The translations under genes were made by a program, and so were the position numbers. From Candidatus Methylomirabilota bacterium (GTDB taxonomy: Bacteria > Methylomirabilota > Methylomirabilia > Methylomirabilales > Methylomirabilaceae), in contig PQAQ01000106.1 of NCBI GenBank assembly GCA_003105305.1, positions 1-6,828 on the forward strand: 6,828 bases of DNA, written 5' to 3'. Of the stretch, positions 1 to 4,268 are shown piece by piece. Below the pieces are notes generated by a model that saw only the letters and a program-made list of their open reading frames with translations, did not search any database and was not told the origin of the DNA. Position 1 is the first letter of the stretch. The number at the start of each line of letters is the position of its first letter.

Positions 1-2
1 AA

Positions 3-116
3 GGTGACGGTGGGATCGCCGGAGAGGTCGCCGTGCAGGATTCAACATCCGAGCTCGACAAAGGATCGGGCCGCGTCATGGCCTCGATCGATCTCGTTAC
101 TGCAAGTTCGAGATAA
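3..116 (+). CDS. C-terminal end of an unrecognised protein (5' end outside window)
   Basis: This frame is open from the left edge to a TAA at 114-116 and gives 37 residues. It begins GDGGIAGEVAVQDS and ends MASIDLVTASSR. The composition is protein-like: mixed charged and hydrophobic residues, few rare codons, and about 62 % G or C at third codon positions, which suits a GC-rich host. I do not recognise the family and infer no function. The other frames here are either interrupted or give low-complexity Ser/Pro/Arg strings. A minus-strand ATG at 79 also runs open to the edge (starting MTRPDPLSSSD) and is the main competing reading. The evidence is short, so the call is tentative. Confidence 0.4.
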   Translation, partial: GDGGIAGEVAVQDSTSELDKGSGRVMASIDLVTASSR

Positions 117-173
117 TATAGCACACATGGCGCGTTTTTCCAAAAGGGAATCTAAATTATGTAAGCACACCCT

Positions 174-509
174 TCACTGTCGAGCAGAGGGATTGCCCAC
201 AAAGTACACCGGCTCCTCACCTGCCACATTGGCCGGCGTAATCGTCCAGCTCCCTCGACAGGTGGTGTCGGCCACCTTGCCGGCCTGCTCGGATCCTGCA
301 ACCATCAGGGTCACGCCGCTCGCCAGCCCGCCTAGAATACAGAAGGCCGCCTTGAACGGGAAATACACGACTGTCCCAATGGCGCTTCCGACCCCTGTGC
401 CGACCTGCCTGAGCGTACTGTGTTGTCTGGTCGATTCTGATGCCGCCCAACTTTGCGTACTGTATCCGATCAGGAGCATCGCGATACCCCATACCACAAT
501 CCGCTTCAT
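174..509 (-). CDS. Small secreted or membrane-associated hypothetical protein
   Basis: The predicted protein has 111 residues. It starts with a classical signal peptide: MKR, a hydrophobic core over residues 4-14, and a likely cleavage after SWA at about residue 22. A second apolar, Gly/Ala-rich stretch at about 37-72 contains VGSAIGTVVYFPFKAAFCILGGLASGVTL-type sequence and could be a membrane segment or hairpin. The tail holds two cysteines (57 and 84) that may form a disulfide after export. The start is well supported: AAGGAG at 517-522 lies 7 bases before the ATG. It resembles short uncharacterised exported proteins I associate with NC10, Nitrospira-like and deltaproteobacterial genomes; no biochemical role is known to me. 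It is transcribed away from the M28 peptidase gene and has no partner gene on its own strand within the window. Confidence 0.75.
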   Translation of the reverse strand: MKRIVVWGIAMLLIGYSTQSWAASESTRQHSTLRQVGTGVGSAIGTVVYFPFKAAFCILGGLASGVTLMVAGSEQAGKVADTTCRGSWTITPANVAGEEPVYFVGNPSARQ

Positions 510-546
510 CTCGCCTCTCCTTCTGCCGATGTTTTTCTGTCACGAC

Positions 547-552
547 ATCATA
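547..552 (-). promoter_or_regulatory. Possible -10 element for the small secreted protein gene
   Basis: The minus strand reads TATGAT (5 of 6 to TATAAT) about 38 bases before the ATG at 509, with the AAGGAG ribosome site in between. No good -35 hexamer sits 17 bases upstream, so this is only a candidate. The 89-base gap 510-598 must hold the signals for both divergent genes. Confidence 0.22.
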
Positions 553-598
553 GTGTTTCGGATAGAATAGATGATGATCCTCGTCCACGGATGATACC

Positions 599-1531
599 AT
601 GCCGCACACGTCAATACCAGTCTCAGGAGCCGTGAGCATTACCCGGCAAGTCTCCTCTCAGCAACTCCGGACCCACGTGGCGCGTCTCGCTGGTGAGATC
701 GGCGAGCGTAACATCTTTCGGCCGGCAGCGCTGCGCGCGGCCGCCGACTACATCGAGGCCGAGTGGCGCCACCAAGGCTACCAGGTCATCCCGCACCGGT
801 ATGACCTGTCTGGCAGCCAGTGGGCCAACCTGGAGGTGACGCGGCCCGGCAGTGTGCAACCCGGTGAGGTCCTGCTCATCGGCGCCCACTATGACTCGGT
901 CCAGGGGAGCCCCGGTGCCAATGACAACGCCAGCGGCATTGCGGCCCTATTGGAGCTTTCGCGACTGTTCGCCGACATCACGCCGGCGCTGACGGTCCGT
1001 TTCGTGGCCTTCGTCAATGAGGAGCCGCCGTTTTTCTTGACGCGGCAACAGGGAAGCGTCGTCTACGCAAAGGCAGCCCGGGCACGCGGCGACACCATCC
1101 TCCTGATGGTCTCACTGGAGACTATCGGCTGTTACCGGGACGAGCCAAACAGCCAGCATTACCCGCCCCTGTTCCGGTTCTTCTATCCGAACCGTGGTGA
1201 CTTTATCGCCTTCGTCTCCGACTTTCGCTCCCGCGTCCTGATGAGACGCGCGGTGCAAGCTTTCCGGAAAAGCTCAGACTGTCCGCTCGAGCGCGTGGCG
1301 ACCTTCCGCTTTGTCCCAGGGGTCGGCTGGAGCGATCACTGGTCGTTCTGGCGGCAAGGCTACCGCGCCATCATGGTCACCGACACCGCCTTCTACCGCT
1401 ACCCCTACTACCACACAAGCCAGGACACTCCCGATAAGCTGGCCTATCCGGCGTTCACCCGAGTAACGGCCGGGCTCGCCGAGACCTTCTCAGCGTTAGC
1501 CCTGGGCGGCCTGGACGACCAACGGGACTAG
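599..1531 (+). CDS. M28-family zinc metallopeptidase (aminopeptidase-like)
   Basis: The 310-residue protein has the complete M28 co-catalytic di-zinc pattern: H97 in GAHYDS, D109 in GANDNASG, the E141-E142 pair in VNEEPPF (general base and ligand), E174 in SLETIG, and H272 in YHTSQDTPDK. The family hydrolyses N-terminal peptide bonds using two zinc ions. SDHWSFW at 245-251 and TDTAFYRYP at 261-269 are typical of the bacterial subgroup. There is no signal peptide or membrane segment, so a cytoplasmic location is likely. The substrate cannot be told from sequence. The start is uncertain: the ATG at 599 lacks a clear ribosome site, and an in-frame GTG at 632 has AGGAG only 2 bases upstream; either leaves the domain intact. 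A degenerate copy of the gene's last 40 bases occurs at 3468-3509. The gene is monocistronic, divergent from the small secreted protein gene. Confidence 0.9.
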   Translation: MPHTSIPVSGAVSITRQVSSQQLRTHVARLAGEIGERNIFRPAALRAAADYIEAEWRHQGYQVIPHRYDLSGSQWANLEVTRPGSVQPGEVLLIGAHYDSVQGSPGANDNASGIAALLELSRLFADITPALTVRFVAFVNEEPPFFLTRQQGSVVYAKAARARGDTILLMVSLETIGCYRDEPNSQHYPPLFRFFYPNRGDFIAFVSDFRSRVLMRRAVQAFRKSSDCPLERVATFRFVPGVGWSDHWSFWRQGYRAIMVTDTAFYRYPYYHTSQDTPDKLAYPAFTRVTAGLAETFSALALGGLDDQRD

Positions 1532-1572
1532 CCACCCTACCGCCGGTGCAATGTCCCGTAAGTCTCTTTTTT
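1522..1572 (+). terminator. Possible intrinsic terminator of the peptidase gene
   Basis: ACGGGAC at 1522-1528 pairs perfectly with GTCCCGT at 1553-1559, and six T residues follow at 1567-1572. The stem starts inside the last codons of the peptidase gene. The 24-base loop, which contains a small ACC-GCC-GGT hairpin, and the 7-base gap before the T-run make it weaker than a textbook terminator. Confidence 0.33.
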
Positions 1573-1717
1573 AGTGATTGTCATTCCGGGCTTGACCCGG
1601 AATCCAGTTTCTTACGCCGGATTCCCGCTTGTGCGGGAATTGAAGCTTGCCGCTGTCGGCCCGCGCGAGCAGGTCGTGCAGCGGCGTCTTGGTGCTGTCA
1701 AAGCTGGCCCGGATCAT
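1571..1717 (-). pseudogene. DUF262 (GmrSD-type) N-terminal remnant, truncated at the hairpin repeat
   Basis: From an ATG at 1717 the minus strand encodes MIRASFDSTK, TPLHDLLARA, DSGKLQ. This matches the opening of DUF262-domain proteins as I know them, in which a SFDSTK...L.DLL...GK.QLPDFQRGWVW pattern leads into the DGQQR/ParB-like nuclease fold. A plausible ribosome site, AAGGGGA at 1725-1731, lies 7 bases before the ATG, so this is the original start. After Q26 similarity stops: the frame enters the tandem hairpin repeat (FPHKRESGVR and onward, repeat translation) and ends at TAA 1571-1573. DUF262 proteins include the GmrS part of type IV restriction enzymes that cut modified phage DNA. 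With the LPDFQRG region and everything after it missing, this fragment cannot function. The family call rests on 26 residues. Confidence 0.6.
1583..1640. repeat. REP-like tandem hairpin repeat (two hairpins plus alternative central pairing)
   Basis: Two perfect 8-bp hairpins stand in tandem: ATTCCGGG-CTTGA-CCCGGAAT (1583-1603) and ATTCCCGC-TTGT-GCGGGAAT (1621-1640). The inner arms are also complementary to each other: GGAATCC at 1599-1605 pairs with GGATTCC at 1619-1625, so the element can fold in two ways. The TCATTCCGGGCTTGACCCGG core is a widespread dispersed repeat type in several proteobacterial and environmental genomes, usually non-autonomous and intergenic. Here its right end abuts a truncated DUF262 reading frame at about 1641, suggesting that it inserted into, or recombined at, that gene. 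Only one copy is present in the window. Confidence 0.75.
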
Positions 1718-1813
1718 GCGCGGTTCCCCTTCTCGGCTCGCGATTCCATTCGTAATCGCTCCATCGTTATTGGGCTCTACTGGCGCGGTAGCGAATCCGA
1801 CGCCGCGATCTTA

Positions 1814-2215
1814 TTAGCTGCTGGTCCGTTCACCAAAGTATAAGCAACATGTATTGATGGACGTGAATGAACGAGGCTCTACATCCTGTTGTTTATGAGT
1901 ACCTTCATACTCCGGTCGACTTTTTTGATAGCAGCCCTTGTAGACTTTTTTTACTTTGTCTGGGGCTTTTGCGTTTAGCTCAAAGATGTCCTCTGTCAAT
2001 GTCGTGTCTTTTTTTCTGTAACGAAGTCCAATCGTAACAGTTTCTCCGGCCGATGTGGGCACTGATAAGTTCGTCCATAGTAATTCCCCATCAACTTCAC
2101 GACACTTGATTCTCCAATCGTTTAATAGCGACGGGATCTTACGAAGCTCGTTTACATCACCAGTTTCCACCGCCAGTTGGTGGATACACTTCAGTTGTTC
2201 GTACTTTATAGACAT
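1814..2215 (-). CDS. Hypothetical protein downstream of the methyltransferase stub
   Basis: This is a 133-codon frame starting MSIKYEQLKC and ending YFGERTSS. I do not recognise it. Residues 1-90 look protein-like: an acidic/Leu helix-forming start (HQLAVETGDVNELRKIPSLLNDW), then strand-type sequence with GELLWTNLSVP and TIGLRYRKKD. The last 40 residues are rich in Ser, Thr, Lys and Gln with two adjacent Cys and are less convincing. There is no signal peptide or membrane segment. The ATG is 6 bases after the stop of the methyltransferase stub; the preceding GGGTGAG could serve as a weak ribosome site, so it probably belongs to the ORF6N transcript. Composition is distinctly AT-richer than the flanks, consistent with foreign origin. 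It may itself have been created or truncated by the deletion that removed the rest of the methyltransferase. Confidence 0.5.
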   Translation of the reverse strand: MSIKYEQLKCIHQLAVETGDVNELRKIPSLLNDWRIKCREVDGELLWTNLSVPTSAGETVTIGLRYRKKDTTLTEDIFELNAKAPDKVKKVYKGCYQKSRPEYEGTHKQQDVEPRSFTSINTCCLYFGERTSS

Positions 2216-2221
2216 AGCCGC

Positions 2222-2524
2222 TCACCCGGCATTATACAACGCGCCTTTCTTCCTCATCTCCAAGGGCGTTGTCATCACCTGGAGGTTTTCGCCGAAGATG
2301 AGCATGTTATACCAGCCATTATCGCCGTTCTTACCAACGGTGAGGATTGGCTGAAGCGGTACCGCCAGCGTGTCGGCGATGACATGTTCCTCGCGCTCCT
2401 TGCCATGGTACACAAGTTCGTATTCTCGCTTCTCAGACGGGAACAGCACACGCGCCCACTCAGGCGAAATCTCCTCACCCGCTTCGAGCAGTCGAATCAG
2501 TTCTTCTCTTTGCTCCGGCGTCAT
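2222..2524 (-). pseudogene. Type III-like (Mod) site-specific DNA methyltransferase, N-terminal stub
   Basis: The 100-residue frame begins MTPEQREELIRLLEAGEEIS and contains EWARVLFPSEKREYELVYHG and GKNGDNGWYNMLIFGENLQV. I recognise this as the conserved leader of COG2189-type adenine methyltransferases (Mod of type III-like systems), which is normally followed by LCNADGTPGVRLVYIDPPF and hundreds more residues. Here it stops after EMRKKGALYNAG, before the DPPF/DPPY catalytic motif, the SAM-binding motif and the target-recognition region, so it cannot methylate. Its start overlaps the ORF6N stop by four bases (ATGA, 2521-2524), with GGGAAGG upstream, so the native translational coupling is preserved. 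No restriction (Res helicase) gene is present. The family is fairly sure; whether the stub is still translated for some purpose is unknown. Confidence 0.75.
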
Positions 2525-3138
2525 GGCTTGGCCTTCCCGTCAACGCGATTCGCACCGACCGACCGGCGGCGCTTGTAGGTGGCGAGGCTGTCCCGCACAT
2601 GAAAGCCAATTCGTTTCTCGGGCGGCTCGGGCACCGATGGAGGGCTCAGGAGGGACATGATCTGCTGAATGATGTCGGTGATGACCCGTTCGTGTAAGTC
2701 CAGCCGTTCGGTTAGCGTTTTCTCCAAGATCGCTAACTTCCCGGGCAAATCTTTCTGAGTCGTAAGTACGGCCCGCATCTTCACAAACGCTCGAACCACG
2801 AACACGCTCATTTGGACGGCCCGCTCACTGTGCAGAATGTTTGCGGCCATGACCGCGCCATGCTCCGTAAAGGCCCAGGGTAGTTTACGAACACCTCCGT
2901 GCCTAGAACTTGATATCGCAATGTGCGATATCAAGTCTGTAAGCTCCTGCCGTGTAAGCTGAAAAGCAAAGTCATCAGGAAAGCGTTTGCGGTTCCGCTT
3001 CACGGCTTCATTAAATCTGAAGGTCGGTACGCCATAGAGAGCGGCCAGATCTCGATCCAGAATTACCTTTTGCCCGCGAATGGTGAGAATCCGCAATTCA
3101 ATGGCTTGTACGTCACACGGTACCGGTTTTGTGGTCAT
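2521..3138 (-). CDS. ORF6N-domain protein (KilA-N/Bro-type DNA-binding family)
   Basis: The 205-residue protein carries an ORF6N domain at about residues 10-100: IRGQKVILDRDLAALYGV, FNEAVKRNRKRFPDDFAFQL and the closing FTEHGAVMAANIL. The domain is found in phage and mobile-element proteins and is thought to bind DNA. Residues 105-160 predict helix with coiled-coil character (KLAILEKTLTERLDLHERVITDI), followed by a Pro-rich linker and a basic tail ending in VDGKAKP. The ATG at 3138 is preferred because GAGG lies 8 bases upstream; an upstream GTG at 3195 has no ribosome site. It is the first gene of the minus-strand unit behind the promoter at 3256-3284 and overlaps the methyltransferase stub by ATGA. 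ORF6N genes are recurrent neighbours of this type of methyltransferase, suggesting a regulatory or accessory role; none has been shown here. The gene looks intact. Confidence 0.85.
   Translation of the reverse strand: MTTKPVPCDVQAIELRILTIRGQKVILDRDLAALYGVPTFRFNEAVKRNRKRFPDDFAFQLTRQELTDLISHIAISSSRHGGVRKLPWAFTEHGAVMAANILHSERAVQMSVFVVRAFVKMRAVLTTQKDLPGKLAILEKTLTERLDLHERVITDIIQQIMSLLSPPSVPEPPEKRIGFHVRDSLATYKRRRSVGANRVDGKAKP
2908..2936. repeat. Perfect 13-bp inverted repeat inside the ORF6N gene
   Basis: ACTTGATATCGCA (2908-2920) and TGCGATATCAAGT (2924-2936) are exact reverse complements around a 3-base centre ATG. The palindrome encodes the DLISHIAISSS stretch (about residues 68-78) of the ORF6N protein. 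It is far longer than expected by chance in coding DNA. It could be an operator or a hairpin in the mRNA, or a by-product of the codon choice for this segment. Confidence 0.7.
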
Positions 3139-3233
3139 GCTGGACCTCGTTTCCACCTTGCCACTGCCGATAACGCAATCCCCGCCACGATACACCTTTC
3201 AGTAAGAAGGAGTACTAGCGCACAGTGTTGATG

Positions 3234-3250
3234 ATAACTTGGTTATTAAC
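3234..3250. promoter_or_regulatory. Candidate operator dyads at the ORF6N transcription start
   Basis: ATAAC-TTG-GTTAT (3234-3246) is a perfect 5-bp dyad, and GTTA-T-TAAC (3242-3250) overlaps it as a second one. They lie at about the predicted start site of the minus-strand promoter, where repressors commonly bind. A DNA-binding ORF6N product would make autoregulation natural, but this is inference from position only. Confidence 0.3.
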
Positions 3251-3255
3251 ACGAC

Positions 3256-3284
3256 AGTATAACCACATTAGCCAACACTGACAA
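3256..3284 (-). promoter_or_regulatory. Sigma70-type promoter driving the ORF6N operon
   Basis: On the minus strand TTGTCA (3279-3284) and TATACT (3256-3261) are separated by exactly 17 bases; each hexamer matches the consensus at 5 of 6 positions. Transcription would begin near 3249 and give a leader of about 110 bases before the ATG at 3138. This is the best promoter in the window. Confidence 0.6.
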
Positions 3285-3467
3285 GCGTCTCACGAGCTTT
3301 GTTGTGCAAGGGGGCGGCACTTCTGCTGTCCCGACCCGCCAACTCTTCATGACATGAGGCACGGCGAGCCGAAGATCAAGGCCAATCAGGGAGCGCTGGC
3401 CCTGGTGAGGCTGCGGCAAAATATAGGGGGAGTGAGCGAGCAAAGGTAAGATGAGATCGCACTTACG
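3285..3467. other. Intergenic stretch with no assignable gene
   Basis: Together with the promoter and leader, the gap between the ORF6N start and the kdpE stop is 380 bases. In this part I see no gene with homologues I recognise. The plus strand has a 31-codon frame at 3354-3449 (MRHGEPKIKANQGALALVRL and 11 more residues) that lies in the same frame as the peptidase relic after its TAA. The minus strand has a 65-codon frame at 3246-3443 that runs back through the promoter and is probably chance. The stretch may be eroded coding sequence. Confidence 0.4.
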
Positions 3468-3509
3468 GCGTTGGCGCTGGGTGGTCTGGACGCGACCAAC
3501 GGGATTAGC
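3468..3509 (+). pseudogene. Relic 3' end of a second M28 peptidase gene
   Basis: The 42 bases align with the last 40 bases of the intact peptidase gene (1493-1532, through the TAG and one more base): 35 of 40 identical plus one 2-base insertion. The first eight codons encode ALALGGLD in both copies, and all four differences in that part are third-position, synonymous changes. This implies the copy diverged while it was still coding. The 2-base insertion then shifts the frame, so the relic reads on as ATNGIS rather than DQRD-stop. Upstream similarity fades at about 3463, so the body of that gene is gone. It sits 9 bases from the convergent kdpE stop. Confidence 0.6.
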
Positions 3510-3518
3510 GTACGACGG

Positions 3519-4268
3519 CTATTCCGCCGCTAGGCGATAGCCCACGCCGGGTTCGGTCAGCAGATAGCGCGGGCGCGCTGGATCGACTTCGAGTTTGCGC
3601 CGAAGCAGGGCGACGTAGACCCGCAGGTAGTGCGACTGTTCGGTTTGGTGCGGACCCCAGACCTCCTTCAGCAACTGCTGCTGGGTGACGACCTTTCCCG
3701 CATAGTGAATAAGCGTTGTCAGCAAACGGTACTCAATGGGCGTCAGGTGGAGCTCCCGCCCCGCGATCGTCACCCTTCTCAGCGCCAGATCTACCAGCAG
3801 GTCGCCCACAGCGAATGAGGTGGGGGCCGCTTCTTTCGGATCGCGCGCCGCGTGCCGCAGAACCACCCGCATGCGGGCGAGCAGTTCGCCGATCCCGAAC
3901 GGCTTGCTCACATAGTCGTCGGCGCCCGCATCCAGGGCGGCGATCTTGTCGCGTTCCTGCCCCCGCGCCGAGAGGACGATGATCGGCACAGTACTCCACT
4001 CGCGCAGCCGCCGGATCACCTCGAGGCCGTCGATGTCGGGCAACCCGAGGTCAAGGATGACCGCGGCGGGCTGACGCACGGCGACCTCTGCCAAGCCCTC
4101 CTCACCGGTGGCCGCCTCAAAGAGTCGATACCCCTGGCTCACCAGGCTGGCGCGGAGGAAGCGTCGAATCGACCGTTCGTCCTCGATGAGCACAACAGCC
4201 GGCCCATCGGTGATGCCCTCGCTGGGCGCCGGGGCTGCCGGCGCTGCACTCTCCGGAAGATCAGTCAT
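3519..4268 (-). CDS. kdpE: KdpE, OmpR-family response regulator of the Kdp potassium system
   Basis: The 249-residue protein has a receiver domain at about 24-137: acidic residues E29, D30 and E31 in VLIEDE, phospho-acceptor D73 in [12 protein letters not shown]100 in IVLSARG, and K122 in YVSKPFG. A winged-helix DNA-binding domain follows at about 150-247, with LTPIEYRLL and the KdpE-typical [15 protein letters not shown] and TEPGVGYRL. Phosphorylated KdpE activates transcription of the high-affinity K+ ATPase kdpFABC. The ATG at 4268 is chosen because GGAG lies 6 bases upstream (4275-4278) and the gene then overlaps the kdpD stop by 8 bases (ATGACTGA); a TTG at 4298 would only add a basic decapeptide. 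An Ala/Pro-rich leader of about 20 residues precedes the receiver, longer than in E. coli KdpE. No clear terminator follows before the peptidase relic. Confidence 0.95.
   Translation of the reverse strand: MTDLPESAAPAAPAPSEGITDGPAVVLIEDERSIRRFLRASLVSQGYRLFEAATGEEGLAEVAVRQPAAVILDLGLPDIDGLEVIRRLREWSTVPIIVLSARGQERDKIAALDAGADDYVSKPFGIGELLARMRVVLRHAARDPKEAAPTSFAVGDLLVDLALRRVTIAGRELHLTPIEYRLLTTLIHYAGKVVTQQQLLKEVWGPHQTEQSHYLRVYVALLRRKLEVDPARPRYLLTEPGVGYRLAAE

Larger units (their letters stand above)
1532..3467. other. Decayed lower-GC accessory (defence-type) island between duplicated peptidase ends
   Basis: This segment separates the intact peptidase gene from the relic peptidase 3' end at 3468-3509. 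It holds a hairpin repeat, a DUF262 stub, an unrecognised gene, a methyltransferase stub and an ORF6N gene. By eye its base composition drops in 1800-2250 and 2900-3290 relative to the two flanks. No integrase, transposase or tRNA end is visible, so the mode of entry is unknown. Extents are inferred from the repeat pair rather than from an insertion junction. Confidence 0.45.

Noticed and set aside
4..570. Long plus-strand frame of 188 codons
   Set aside because: It overlaps the signal-peptide gene on the other strand, its translation is Ser/Pro/Arg-rich without motifs, and the first part conflicts with the better frame at 3-116.
217..639. Minus-strand frame of 140 codons overlapping the small secreted protein and the peptidase start
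   Set aside because: Arg/Gly-rich, motif-free translation, and an antisense overlap with both well-supported gene starts; a shadow of the 174-509 gene.
1546..1843. Two plus-strand frames across the hairpin repeat (HSGLDPESSF and IVIPGLTRNPV readings)
   Set aside because: These are the familiar spurious translations of this repeat type; the right part is antisense to the DUF262 remnant.
2157..2225. Minus-strand frame VSGYVYKVRTTEVY PPTGGGNW ending at TGA 2157-2159
   Set aside because: It looks protein-like but is only 22 residues and overlaps out of frame the longer, continuous 133-codon gene; I could not place it in a family.
2177..2660. Plus-strand frames of 133 and 96 codons opposite the methyltransferase stub and ORF6N gene
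   Set aside because: Antisense shadows of two recognisable gene products; no motifs.
3139..3195. Upstream GTG start for the ORF6N protein (19 extra residues)
   Set aside because: No ribosome site precedes it, the extra residues MYRGGDCVIGSG... are not part of the family, and the ATG at 3138 has GAGG at good spacing.
3246..3443. Minus-strand frame of 65 codons between ORF6N and kdpE
   Set aside because: It runs through the promoter hexamers, has no ribosome site I can defend and no recognisable motif.
1532..3467. Complete integrative element or CRISPR array in the island
   Set aside because: No integrase, transposase, tRNA end, short target-site duplication or regularly spaced repeats can be seen; only the imperfect peptidase-end repeat pair is present.
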